The notes under the pieces were generated by a model. It searched no databases. It worked only from the letters and a program-made list of their open reading frames with translations, and was not told the origin of the DNA. Below are positions 35,074 through 42,615 of a stretch of 64,000 bases of DNA, one piece after another. Source of the stretch: Agrococcus baldri (GTDB lineage Bacteria > Actinomycetota > Actinomycetes > Actinomycetales > Microbacteriaceae); contig FOZN01000004.1 of the NCBI GenBank assembly GCA_900114805.1, positions 372,001 through 436,000 of the forward strand, read 5' to 3'. Position numbers and translations under genes: made by a program. Every line of letters begins with the position of its first letter. Within the stretch, counting starts at the first letter, position 1.

Positions 35074-35676
35074 ATGGCAGAGGACACGACGGCCGGGCAG
35101 TCCGGTGACGACTGGGCGTCGCCCACCGATCTCTTCCAGCTCGACGTCTGGATGGCTCGGCACGCACACGACGAGCCCGCGCCCGACCCCGGCCCTGCTC
35201 CGGTGCCTCCCCAGTTGCCGGAGGGCGTCGTGCTGTGGAGCCCGCCGGACGGTACGGAAGTGCACGACGCTGCGCATCTGGCACAGCTGCTGGAGGCCCT
35301 GCGGGTCCATGCGTTCGGCACCGCGCTCGGCAGTTCGGCGCCGCAGGCTCGCTCGGGGCAGGTCGTGCGGGTCTCGGAGGCGGACGAGCCGCCGATGTTC
35401 ATCGTCGAGGTGCATGACGGCACACCCCAGGACTTCGCGCGTCGGGTCTTCCGCGGTCTCCGTCCGACCGACTATCCGCCCAGCCCTGACGGGGACCGGC
35501 CGCTGCACGACGCTGAGCTGTTCGATGCGCAGCACGCGGCCGCCATCCTCTGGTCGTTCCTCCACGGCAGCTTGCCGTCCGGATACGTTCGCACGCTGCG
35601 GCACCTCTCGCCGACGGAGCTGCGGAGCTTCGGCTTCAATGACGACGGGACGGGCAGGGCTCATCCTCGGCCCTGA
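35074..35676 (+). CDS. Hypothetical protein
   Basis: The 200-residue soluble protein starts at ATG 35074 behind a strong GGAGGAG (35064-35070), which rules out the longer frame from 35035. It is acidic and Pro-rich near the N-terminus (EPAPDPGPAPVPPQLPEGVV). Later come VHDAAHLAQLLEALRVHAF and a C-terminal domain with LFDAQHAAAILWSFLHGSLP. No signal peptide or membrane helix is visible. I do not recognise it. It follows the small lipoprotein gene on the same strand, and the hairpin at 35705 could end both. Confidence 0.7.
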   Translation: MAEDTTAGQSGDDWASPTDLFQLDVWMARHAHDEPAPDPGPAPVPPQLPEGVVLWSPPDGTEVHDAAHLAQLLEALRVHAFGTALGSSAPQARSGQVVRVSEADEPPMFIVEVHDGTPQDFARRVFRGLRPTDYPPSPDGDRPLHDAELFDAQHAAAILWSFLHGSLPSGYVRTLRHLSPTELRSFGFNDDGTGRAHPRP

Positions 35677-35704
35677 GCCGCCTCGCCCCGTCCCCGGACA
35701 TGCG

Positions 35705-35731
35705 AAAACCCCCGGTCTCGATCCGGGGGTT
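35705..35731 (-). terminator. Intrinsic terminator of the tRNA-Gly/Cys/Val transcript
   Basis: A 9-bp stem AACCCCCGG / CCGGGGGTT (35707-35715 with 35723-35731) is followed on the minus strand by TTTT. It lies just after tRNA-Val(GAC). It may also serve the plus-strand gene ending at 35676. Confidence 0.8.
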
Positions 35732-35740
35732 CTGCTCTGG

Positions 35741-35812
35741 TGGGCGATACTGGGTTCGAACCAGTGACCTCTTCCGTGTCAGGGAAGCGCGCTACCGCTG
35801 CGCCAATCGCCC
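35741..35812 (-). tRNA. tRNA-Val(GAC)
   Basis: The 72-base cloverleaf has acceptor stem GGGCGAT/ATCGCCC, anticodon stem CTTCC/GGAAG with loop CTGACAC (anticodon GAC), T-arm ACTGG-TTCGAAC-CCAGT and discriminator A. The CCA end is encoded at 35738-35740. It is the last gene of a three-tRNA transcript. Confidence 0.96.
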
Positions 35813-35826
35813 TTGCGGGGTGCTCG

Positions 35827-35897
35827 AGGTGGAGACGGGATTCGAACCCGCGTACACGGCTTTGCAGGCCGTTGCCTCACCACTCGGCCACCCCACC
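35827..35897 (-). tRNA. tRNA-Cys(GCA)
   Basis: The 71-base cloverleaf has acceptor GGTGGGG/CTCCACC with one G-U pair, anticodon stem ACGGC/GCCGT and loop CTGCAAA (anticodon GCA). The T-arm is GCGGG-TTCGAAT-CCCGT. The discriminator is U, the identity base for cysteine. CCA is not encoded. Confidence 0.96.
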
Positions 35898-35905
35898 AGG
35901 TGGTG

Positions 35906-35934
35906 TGAGATTGCTCTCCTATGAGATTGCTCTC
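35906..35934. repeat. 13-base direct repeat between tRNA-Cys and tRNA-Gly
   Basis: TGAGATTGCTCTC occurs at 35906-35918 and again at 35922-35934, three bases apart. It fills the spacer between the two tRNA genes and looks like a local tandem duplication. Confidence 0.8.
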
Positions 35935-35935
35935 G

Positions 35936-36007
35936 AGCGGATGACGAGATTCGAACTCGCGACCCTCACCTTGGCAAGGTGATGCGCTACCACTGCGCCA
36001 CATCCGC
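35936..36007 (-). tRNA. tRNA-Gly(GCC)
   Basis: The 72-base cloverleaf has acceptor GCGGATG/CATCCGC, anticodon stem TCACC/GGTGA and loop TTGCCAA (anticodon GCC). The T-arm is GCGAG-TTCGAAT-CTCGT and the discriminator is U. CCA is not encoded. It is the first gene of the minus-strand tRNA transcript. Confidence 0.96.
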
Positions 36008-36033
36008 GGGGCTCATCACTGAGCACTTGGACG

Positions 36034-36062
36034 ACTATACCTACCGATCCTGTGCATGCCAA
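36034..36062 (-). promoter_or_regulatory. Strong sigma-70-type promoter of the tRNA-Gly/Cys/Val transcript
   Basis: On the minus strand, TTGGCA (36057-36062) and TATAGT (36034-36039) are separated by exactly 17 bases. Transcription would start near 36027, about 20 bases before tRNA-Gly. Five of six bases match consensus in each box, in an otherwise GC-rich region. Confidence 0.75.
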
Positions 36063-36153
36063 ATCGCCGCTCGACGTGTCGCTGATCGGTCGCTCCGGTC
36101 ACGAGGCGGTCACCGGATGTGGCAGACTTATGCGGTCCGCATCGCAGCGGCAC

Positions 36154-36226
36154 GGGCGATTGGCGCAGTTGGTAGCGCGCTTCCTTCACACGGAAGAGGT
36201 CGTGGGTTCGAGTCCCGCATCGCCCA
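36154..36226 (+). tRNA. tRNA-Val(CAC)
   Basis: The 73-base cloverleaf has acceptor GGGCGAT/ATCGCCC, anticodon stem CTTCC/GGAAG and loop TTCACAC (anticodon CAC). The T-arm is GTGGG-TTCGAGT-CCCGC and the discriminator is A. CCA is not fully encoded (ACCG follows). It is nearly identical to tRNA-Val(GAC) outside the anticodon, D-loop and T-stem, and runs in the opposite direction. Confidence 0.96.
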
Positions 36227-36232
36227 CCGACA

Positions 36233-36260
36233 GGGGCCGGCATCGCGAGATGCCGGCCCC
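36233..36260 (+). terminator. Intrinsic terminator of tRNA-Val(CAC)
   Basis: A perfect 12-bp stem GGGGCCGGCATC / GATGCCGGCCCC (36233-36244 with 36249-36260) closes a GCGA tetraloop of the stable GNRA class, followed by TTCC. It begins 7 bases after the tRNA and may also serve the convergent gene ending at 36278. Confidence 0.8.
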
Positions 36261-36277
36261 TTCCGCATGCTCTGCCG

Positions 36278-36634
36278 CTACGCGCGCTCGCACGCCTCGG
36301 CGCAGCGCTCGCAGGCCTCCGCGCACTCGCGGCAGTGCTCCGCATCGTGCTTCCGGCATTCCGCGGCGCACGATCGGCACACCGCCGCGCAGGCGGTGAG
36401 CAGTGCGGCGACCGCGTCGCTCGAGAGACCGCCTCGCTTGAGCACTCGGACGGTCGCCTCGCACACGTCCGCGCAGCTCTCGCAGGATGCCGCGCAGTCG
36501 TCCATGCCTTCGCGGCGGTCTGCGTCTGCGCATCGGCGGCATGCCTCCGCGCACGAGGTGAGTGCCGCGATGTGCTCCGCGTGACCGCGCGCCGATTCTC
36601 GGTCGCCCGACGTCTCCGGGTGGTTCTCGTGCAT
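36278..36634 (-). CDS. Cysteine-rich four-helix bundle copper-binding protein (Csp-like)
   Basis: The 118-residue protein has 16 cysteines arranged as CxxxC and CxxC along amphipathic helices: TSCAEACRRCAD, MDDCAASCESCADVCEATV, TACAAVCRSCAAECRKH and HCRECAEACERCAEACERA. This spacing fits the DUF326/Csp copper-storage proteins, which line a four-helix bundle core with thiolates to hold many Cu(I) ions. There is no signal peptide, so it should be cytosolic (Csp3-like). ATG 36634 follows GGGAGGAGCG, a strong ribosome binding site. No copper ATPase or regulator is adjacent. Confidence 0.88.
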   Translation of the reverse strand: MHENHPETSGDRESARGHAEHIAALTSCAEACRRCADADRREGMDDCAASCESCADVCEATVRVLKRGGLSSDAVAALLTACAAVCRSCAAECRKHDAEHCRECAEACERCAEACERA

Positions 36635-36731
36635 GATCGCTCCTCCCTGCGAGCCAGGCAGCCCGCTCGCGGAGCACGGTACCCCGGGCGCGATCGGGGC
36701 ACCAGACCTCAGCGGCACGCCCCAACACCCG

Positions 36732-37199
36732 TCAGCGCGTCGCGGCCGCGCGGCTCAGCGCGATCGCCGCCGCATCCTCGAGCAGTGCGACCGCCGGATC
36801 GGGCATGCCGGTGCCCTCCACGATGCCGCGCCGGCCCCAGTAGCCTCCGACCGCGCCCAGCAGCGCCCCGGCGGCGGCAACGCCCGCCGCGCGGGCGACG
36901 GCACCGCGCCGGCCGGTGCCTGCACCGAGTGCCGCGCCCGCGAGCGCCGCAGCGCCGATGCGGCCCACGAGCGCCGGGGGCGAGAGCCGCGATGGCGTCG
37001 CCGCCAGCTTGTCGCCCACCAGCTCCCCGACCGCCAGCGCGACCAGCGCCGCCTTGCCCCACGGGCGCTCCAGGAGCGGCCACGGCGGCACGGCACCCGG
37101 TGTGAGCGCGACGACCGCCAACGGCGTGAGCGAGCGCATGCCGCCGGCGATGCCGAGCACGAGCGACCGGCGGGAGAGCAGCTGATCGACGCGCGACAT
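36732..37199 (-). CDS. DUF4126 family membrane protein
   Basis: The 155-residue protein has LVLGIAGGMRSLTPLAVVAL near the N-terminus, the DUF4126-type glycine-rich first helix. Further features are LVALAVGELVGDKLAATPSR, several Ala/Gly-rich helices (AAGVAAAGALLGAVGGYWG) and the tail AVALLEDAAAIALSRAAA. Function is unknown. ATG 37199 follows GAGGGTGG. It diverges from the SDR gene at 37256 and lies upstream of the copper-binding gene on the same strand. Confidence 0.78.
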   Translation of the reverse strand: MSRVDQLLSRRSLVLGIAGGMRSLTPLAVVALTPGAVPPWPLLERPWGKAALVALAVGELVGDKLAATPSRLSPPALVGRIGAAALAGAALGAGTGRRGAVARAAGVAAAGALLGAVGGYWGRRGIVEGTGMPDPAVALLEDAAAIALSRAAATR

Positions 37200-37255
37200 G
37201 CTGCCACCCTCGCATCGCTCATGCGCTCGCGCCAGGGCCGGCATACGGTGGACGC

Positions 37256-37933
37256 ATGGATCTGCAGCTCACCGATCACGTCATCCTCATCGTCGGCGGC
37301 ACCGGCCTCATCGGCGGCGCCGTGGCCGCCACCGCCCGTGCGGAGGGAGCGACCGTCGTCACGGCTGCGCGCGGCGAGGGAGCGGATGTGCGGCTGGACG
37401 GCGCCGACGACGCCTCGGTCGCGTCGGCGATCGATCACCTGCTCGAGCAGCACGGCCGCATCGACGCGCTCGTGGTCGCCGCCGCACCTGCGGCCCAGAC
37501 CCTCGATCCGGCGCGCGCGAGCGACCCCGAGCAGGTCGCGCAGGCGATCGACGGCAAGGCGCTGACCTTCCTGCGCATCGCCAACGCCGTCATCCCCCAC
37601 ATGCGCGAGGCCGGCTCCGGCCGCATCGTGGGACTGAGCGGTCAGAACGCGCTGCTGACAGGCAACATCACCGCCGCGGTGCGCAATGCGGCACTCATCA
37701 TCGCGGCGGAGAGCCTCGCCGACGAGCTCGCCGGCACCGGGGTCAGCGTCAACGTCGTCAACCCCGGCCCGGTCAGCGCATCCGCCACGCGTGACGTCGC
37801 GCCCGGCAAGCCCGGCGAATCGACCCCGCAGCAGGTCGCCGACCTGGTCGTCATGCTGCTCTCCCCCAGGCTGGCGGTCTCGAGCGAGTCGATCGCCAGC
37901 GGCCACCGCTTCCGCGGCGCGGTCGCGCTCTGA
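37256..37933 (+). CDS. SDR family oxidoreductase lacking the YxxxK catalytic pair
   Basis: The 225-residue protein has a Rossmann start HVILIVGGTGLIGGAVAATA with the TGxxxGxG-type cofactor loop, and VNVVNPGPVSASATRD after the active-site region. Where a classical SDR has Ser, then YxxxK, the sequence here is GRIVGLSGQNALLTGNITAA followed by VRNAALIIAAESLADELAG. Aligning on AAL puts Ala at the Tyr site and Asn at the Lys site, and no Tyr lies nearby. It may be a non-catalytic binding protein, or use an altered mechanism. A strong terminator follows at 37944-37967. Confidence 0.88.
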   Translation: MDLQLTDHVILIVGGTGLIGGAVAATARAEGATVVTAARGEGADVRLDGADDASVASAIDHLLEQHGRIDALVVAAAPAAQTLDPARASDPEQVAQAIDGKALTFLRIANAVIPHMREAGSGRIVGLSGQNALLTGNITAAVRNAALIIAAESLADELAGTGVSVNVVNPGPVSASATRDVAPGKPGESTPQQVADLVVMLLSPRLAVSSESIASGHRFRGAVAL

Positions 37934-37943
37934 GCACGAGAAG

Positions 37944-37967
37944 AGGGCCGGTGCGCGCACCGGCCCT
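37944..37967. terminator. Bidirectional terminator between SDR gene and amt
   Basis: A 24-base perfect palindrome AGGGCCGGTGCG / CGCACCGGCCCT lies between the convergent stops at 37933 and 37994. It folds into a stem of about 10 bp and serves both strands. Confidence 0.7.
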
Positions 37968-37993
37968 CCCTCGACTCACGCGAGCCTCGCGGC

Positions 37994-39220
37994 TCAGACG
38001 CGCTCGAGCTCGTACTCGTACGCGTCCTCGCCGTGCACGACCCGGTCGACGCCGGCCAGCTCGTCCTCGCTCGTGACGCGGAAGCCGATCGTCTTCTCGA
38101 TCGCGAAGCCGATCACGAACGCCGCCACGAAGGCGTAGATCATGACGCCCACGGATGCGATGAGCTGCACGAGCAGCTGGCCGATGCCTCCGCCGAGGAG
38201 CAGCCCGGTGTCGTTCGCGAAGAAGCCCAGGTAGATGGTGCCGAGCATGCCGCCGACGAGGTGGATGCCGACCACGTCGAGCGAGTCGTCGAAGCCCAGC
38301 CGCCACTTCAGCTCGACCGCCAGGGCGCACAGCGCACCGGAGAGCGCGCCCAGCAGCAGCGCCCAGCCCGGGGTGAGGTTCGCGCACGCCGGGGTGATGG
38401 CGACGAGGCCGGCGACGGCACCCGAGGCCGCGCCCACCGACGTGGGCTTGCCGTCCTTGAGCTTCTCCACCAGTAGCCAGGCGCAGATCGCCGCGGCGGT
38501 CGCCCCCACGGTGTTGAGCGTGATGAGCCCAGCGCCCTCGAGCCCGTTCAGCCACTCCGCACCCACGTTGAAGCCGAACCATCCGAACCACAGGATGCTC
38601 GCGCCCAGGATCACGAACGGCACGTTGTGGGGCTTGTGGGCGCCCTTGGTGAAGTCGAGCCGCTTGCCCAGCACGATCGTCAGCGCGAGGGCCGCGGCGC
38701 CGGCGTTGATGTGCACCGCGGTGCCGCCGGCGTAGTCGATGACCGCCGGCAGGCCCAGCAGCTCGCCGAGCGAGTAGGCCCAGCCGCCGCCCCACACCCA
38801 CGCCGCGATCGGGAAGTACCCGAGTGTGGCGAAGGCGCCCGCGAAGAGCATCCAGGCGCCGAACTTCGCTCGGTCGGCGATCGCGCCGGAGATGAGCGCG
38901 ATCGTGATGATGGCGAAGGTCGAGCCGTACGCGACGCCGATGAAATCGGTGTTGGCGCTCTCGCCGGCGGCCATGGCGGCGAGCCCGAGGTCGCTGAAGG
39001 GATTTCCTGAGAAGTCGAGCGGCGAGTCGACCGCCGACATGTTGTAGCCGTAGAGGATCCACAGCGTGCCGACGAGACCGATCGCGCCGAACGACATCAT
39101 CATCATGCTGATCACGCTCTTGGCGCGCACGAGCCCGCCGTAGAAGAACGCGAGTCCTGGCGTCATGAACAGCACGAGCGCTGTCGCCACGATGCCGAAG
39201 GCCATGCTGCCTGCATCCAT
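37994..39220 (-). CDS. amt: Ammonium transporter (Amt family)
   Basis: The 408-residue protein has eleven predicted helices. The pore histidines are His170 in YAGGTAVHINAGAAAL and His320 in DVVGIHLVGGMLG. Other signatures are FFYGGLVRAKSVISMMMMSF, WMLFAGAFATLGYFPIAAWV and HNVPFVILGASILWFGWFGF. ATG 39220 follows AAGGAG. The acidic cytoplasmic tail (GVDRVVHGEDAYEYELERV) may contact a PII protein. Unlike the common actinobacterial amt-glnK-glnD order, no PII gene follows. A GlnR-like box lies 57-95 bases upstream, suggesting induction under nitrogen limitation. Confidence 0.96.
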   Translation of the reverse strand: MDAGSMAFGIVATALVLFMTPGLAFFYGGLVRAKSVISMMMMSFGAIGLVGTLWILYGYNMSAVDSPLDFSGNPFSDLGLAAMAAGESANTDFIGVAYGSTFAIITIALISGAIADRAKFGAWMLFAGAFATLGYFPIAAWVWGGGWAYSLGELLGLPAVIDYAGGTAVHINAGAAALALTIVLGKRLDFTKGAHKPHNVPFVILGASILWFGWFGFNVGAEWLNGLEGAGLITLNTVGATAAAICAWLLVEKLKDGKPTSVGAASGAVAGLVAITPACANLTPGWALLLGALSGALCALAVELKWRLGFDDSLDVVGIHLVGGMLGTIYLGFFANDTGLLLGGGIGQLLVQLIASVGVMIYAFVAAFVIGFAIEKTIGFRVTSEDELAGVDRVVHGEDAYEYELERV

Positions 39221-39276
39221 TGGGAGCTCCTTGAGTGGGTGATTGCGACGGGACAGCCCGAGCATCCTCCCGGCGC

Positions 39277-39315
39277 GTTTCGGTGCCGGTGCTGCCCGCG
39301 TTTCGGGTCGGTTAC
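39277..39315 (-). promoter_or_regulatory. Putative GlnR box upstream of amt
   Basis: Read on the minus strand, the site is GTAAC-n6-GAAAC (39315 down to 39300), then n6, AGCAC (39293-39289), n7 and GAAAC (39281-39277). This matches the actinobacterial GlnR pattern GTnAC-n6-GAAAC, with a weaker second pair. It lies 57-95 bases upstream of the amt start, and amt is a standard GlnR target in actinomycetes. Confidence 0.5.
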
Positions 39316-39390
39316 GGATGCGGCTGCCGTGTTTCGTGCAGGTTGCACGGCCGCGCCGGCGGCATGGGGCGGAATGGGAGGATGGCCCCT

Positions 39391-40599
39391 ATGAAGCTGT
39401 CGTGGATCCGGAACCCGCAAGTCTCGGCGATGCTCCTGCTGGGTGCCGCGATCATCGGCATCGTCATCGCGAACACCGGCCTCGGCCCCGGGCTCGACGC
39501 GATCAAGCACGCGCACCTGCCGTTCACGATCTTCGGCCTCGACCTCTCGTTCGCCCACTGGGTCACCGACGGGCTGCTGGTGGTCTTCTTCTTCGTGGTC
39601 GCGATCGAGCTGCGCTACGAGTTCACGCAGGGCGACCTGAACTCGGTCTCGAAGGCGGCTGTGCCGACGATCGCCGCCATCGGCGGCGTGGCGCTGCCCG
39701 CGATCATCTACTTCAACGTCGCCGGCGCCGACGGCGCGCAGGGCTGGCCGATCCCGACGGCCACCGACATCGCCTTCGCCCTCGGCGTGCTCGCGCTGTT
39801 CGGCCGCCGGCTGCCGACGAACGTGCGGGCGCTGCTGCTGGCGCTCGCGGTGATCGACGACCTGGTCGGCATCTTCTTCATCGCGGTCTTCTTCACCGAG
39901 AAGCTCGAGATCCAGTACCTGCTGCTCGCGGCGGTGGGCGTCGCAGCGTTCTGGCTGCTCGGCCGCATCTACCGCGGCAAGCGCGGCAGCTGGCCGCTGC
40001 GCATCGCGCTGCTGGCGGTCGCGCTGATCACCTGGTGGCTGGTCGCGATGAGCGGCATCCACGCGACGATCGCGGGCGTGCTGCTGGGCCTGGTCCTGGC
40101 GCCCGCTCCCGCCGAGTCGGCTCGCGAGAAGCTCGAGCCGTTCTCCAACGGCATCGTGCTGCCGGTGTTCGCTTTCACCGCCGCCTCGGTCGCCATCCCG
40201 CAGGTGCCGCTGGGCGAGCTCAGCCCGGTGTTCTGGGCGATCGTCATCGCGCTGCCGGTCGGCAAGCTCTTCGGCGTCACCATCGCCGGCCTGATCGGTC
40301 AGGCAGCGCTGCGGGTGCCGAAGCTCGAGCGCGTCAAGCTCACAGAGCTGATCGGCATCGGCCTGCTCGCGGGCATCGGCTTCACCGTGGCGCTGCTGAT
40401 GAACGAGCTCGCGCACCGCACCGCCGAGGAGCTCATCGTCGAGGGCACGCTCGGCGTGCTCGCCGGCTCGCTCATCTCCGCGGTGCTCGGCGCGGTCTAC
40501 GTGGCAGTGCTCAGCCGCCGCTACCCGCCGGTGGACACGACCGAGATCACGACGAGGGATGCCGAGGAGTACGCGCGCCGCACGGACTCCGAGCGCTGA
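39391..40599 (+). CDS. nhaA: Na+/H+ antiporter NhaA
   Basis: The 402-residue antiporter has about eleven to twelve helices. The ion-binding aspartates are Asp156-Asp157 in LALAVIDDLVGIFF, and the unwound-helix motif PTATDIAFALGVLALFGRR carries Thr124/Asp126. The C-terminal half shows FSNGIVLPVFAFTAASVAIP and GIGLLAGIGFTVALLMNELA, typical of NhaA. ATG 39391 is nine bases after GGGAGG; ATG 39382 would put the binding site too close. It exports Na+ in exchange for protons. Its stop codon directly abuts the zapE stop on the other strand. Confidence 0.96.
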   Translation: MKLSWIRNPQVSAMLLLGAAIIGIVIANTGLGPGLDAIKHAHLPFTIFGLDLSFAHWVTDGLLVVFFFVVAIELRYEFTQGDLNSVSKAAVPTIAAIGGVALPAIIYFNVAGADGAQGWPIPTATDIAFALGVLALFGRRLPTNVRALLLALAVIDDLVGIFFIAVFFTEKLEIQYLLLAAVGVAAFWLLGRIYRGKRGSWPLRIALLAVALITWWLVAMSGIHATIAGVLLGLVLAPAPAESAREKLEPFSNGIVLPVFAFTAASVAIPQVPLGELSPVFWAIVIALPVGKLFGVTIAGLIGQAALRVPKLERVKLTELIGIGLLAGIGFTVALLMNELAHRTAEELIVEGTLGVLAGSLISAVLGAVYVAVLSRRYPPVDTTEITTRDAEEYARRTDSER

Positions 40600-41604
40600 C
40601 TACCGCTCGTTGGCCAGCGCGACCAGGCGCGAGATGGCACGCAGGTACTTCTTGCGGTACCCGCCGCCGAGCATCTCCTCGCTGAAGACCGACGACAGCG
40701 TCGTGCCGCTCGCGCGGATGGCGACCTGCGCGTCGTAGAGGCGGTCGACCAGCGCCACGAAGCGCAGCGCGTCGTTCTGGTCGTGCAGCACGCGCACCTC
40801 GCGCAGGCCGAGCGCGTCCACGTCGCGCACGAGCCCCACGTAGCGCGAGGGGTGCACGTGGGCCAGGTGCGCGACGAGCGCGTCGAAGTCGTCCAGCGCC
40901 ACCATCCCCTCGAATCCGGCCAGTGCCGGCTCCAGCTCGTCGGGCTCGACCGTCGGTGCGCTGCCGCTGATGTCGCGCTGCCGGTAGTCGTCGCCGTCGA
41001 TGCGCATGATCTGGAACCGGTCGGCGATCGCCTGGATCTCGCGCAGGAAGTCGGAGGCGGCGAAGCGCCCCTCGCCGAGCGCGTTCGGCGGCGTGTTGCT
41101 GGTCGCCGCCAGCTTCGTCCCGCTCGCCACCAGCTCGCCCAGCAGTCGGGTCATCACCATCGTGTCGCCCGGGTCGTCCAGCTCGAACTCGTCGATGCAG
41201 ATGATGCTCGAGCCCTGCAGCTGCCGCACCGTCTCGGCGTAGCCGAGCGCGCCCACGAGCGCCGTGTACTCGATGAAGGTGCCGAAGCGCTTCGGCCCGG
41301 GCATCGCCTTCCAGAGCGCGGCGAGCAGGTGCGTCTTGCCCACGCCGAAGCCGCCGTCCAGGTAGATGCCGGGCTTGACCTCCGGCGCCTTCTTCTTGAA
41401 CAGGCCCCCACGCCTGGGCGAGGTCCACGCCGTCACGAGCTCCTGCATCCGCTCCAGCGCCTCGGTCTGCGACGGATGCGCGGGGTCGGGGCGGTAGGAC
41501 TCGAACGTCGCGCCGTCGAACTGGGGCGGCGGGACGAGGCTCGCCACGATCTGCTCGGCGCTCACCTCTGGGCTGCGCTCGACGAGCGAGATCGGTGCTG
41601 GCAT
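40600..41604 (-). CDS. zapE: Cell division protein ZapE (AFG1-like ATPase)
   Basis: The 334-residue P-loop ATPase has Walker [12 protein letters not shown] (84-94), Walker [15 protein letters not shown] (Asp138, Glu139) and [20 protein letters not shown] as the sensor region. The N-terminal substrate-recognition part is [20 protein letters not shown]. In E. coli the family modulates FtsZ rings late in division. The stop (40600-40602) begins on the base after the nhaA stop, so the convergent genes have no spacer or terminator between them. Confidence 0.94.
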   Translation of the reverse strand: MPAPISLVERSPEVSAEQIVASLVPPPQFDGATFESYRPDPAHPSQTEALERMQELVTAWTSPRRGGLFKKKAPEVKPGIYLDGGFGVGKTHLLAALWKAMPGPKRFGTFIEYTALVGALGYAETVRQLQGSSIICIDEFELDDPGDTMVMTRLLGELVASGTKLAATSNTPPNALGEGRFAASDFLREIQAIADRFQIMRIDGDDYRQRDISGSAPTVEPDELEPALAGFEGMVALDDFDALVAHLAHVHPSRYVGLVRDVDALGLREVRVLHDQNDALRFVALVDRLYDAQVAIRASGTTLSSVFSEEMLGGGYRKKYLRAISRLVALANER

Positions 41605-41724
41605 GCGGACTCCTTGGCGGGCGCGGCGGCGCCCCTGGAAGATTCGGTGGGAGGATGGCGTTTGCCTGGTCAGAGCCTACTTGAGGCTGCCTCTCACCCC
41701 GCTGCCGCAGCAGAAGGAGCCCCC

Positions 41725-42615
41725 GTGCCCGAGTCCGAAGCACGCATCAACGCCTACGCCGCACCCGAGCGCGTGGTCACCACCGAGTGGGTCGCCGCGC
41801 ACCTCGACGACCCGAGCATCGTGATCGTGGAGTCTGACGAGGACGTGCTGCTGTACGAGGTCGGGCACATCCCGGGGGCCGTGAAGATCGACTGGCACGT
41901 CGACCTCAACGACCCGGTGCGGCGCGACTACGTCTCCCCCGAGGCCTTCGCCGAGCTGCTCGGCAAGCACGGCATCGGCCGCGACACGACCGTGGTGTTC
42001 TACGGCGACAAGGCGAACTGGTGGGCGACGTACGCGCTGTGGGTGTTCGCCCTCTACGGCCACGACAACACCCGCATCATGGACGGCGGCCGCGACCTGT
42101 GGATCGCCGAGGGTCGCGAGCTCACCCGCGAGCCCGCCCGGCCCACGGCGGTCGACTACCCGGTGGTCGAGCGCGACGACCGCACGCTGCGCGCCTTCCG
42201 TGACGACGTGCTCGCGCACTTCGGCAAGCCGCTCGTGGACGTCCGCAGTCCCGAGGAGTACTCGGGGCTGCGCACCACCGCCCCCGCCTACCCCGAGGAG
42301 GGCGCGCTGCGCGCCGGCCACATCCCCACCGCGGCGAGCGTGCCCTGGGGCAAGGCGGTGGGCGAGGACGGCACCTTCCGACCGAGGGAGGAGCTCGAGT
42401 CGATCTACCTCGACGGCGCAGGCCTGCGCGATGCCGACGACGTGATCGCGTACTGCCGCATCGGCGAACGCTCCAGCCACACCTGGTTCGTGCTCACGCA
42501 TCTGCTCGGCCTGCCGAACGTGCGCAACTACGACGGCTCCTGGACGGAGTGGGGCTCGCTGGTCGGCGTGCCGATCACCACCGGTGACGAGCCGGGAGAG
42601 GCACCCCGCCGATGA
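41725..42615 (+). CDS. sseA: Sulfurtransferase (thiosulfate/3-mercaptopyruvate type)
   Basis: The 296-residue protein has two rhodanese domains. The inactive N-terminal one includes [20 protein letters not shown]. The C-terminal one has [25 protein letters not shown] and the active loop [11 protein letters not shown] with the persulfide Cys244. CRxGxR-type loops favour thiosulfate. The GTG start follows AGAAGGAG with good spacing. It overlaps the SufE-like gene by four bases, suggesting the two proteins pass sulfur between them. Confidence 0.94.
   Translation: MPESEARINAYAAPERVVTTEWVAAHLDDPSIVIVESDEDVLLYEVGHIPGAVKIDWHVDLNDPVRRDYVSPEAFAELLGKHGIGRDTTVVFYGDKANWWATYALWVFALYGHDNTRIMDGGRDLWIAEGRELTREPARPTAVDYPVVERDDRTLRAFRDDVLAHFGKPLVDVRSPEEYSGLRTTAPAYPEEGALRAGHIPTAASVPWGKAVGEDGTFRPREELESIYLDGAGLRDADDVIAYCRIGERSSHTWFVLTHLLGLPNVRNYDGSWTEWGSLVGVPITTGDEPGEAPRR

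Noticed and set aside
35701-36260. Possible integration (att) site at the tRNA genes
   Set aside because: tRNA 3' ends are common integration targets, but no integrase gene or repeated tRNA 3' fragment is present in the window.
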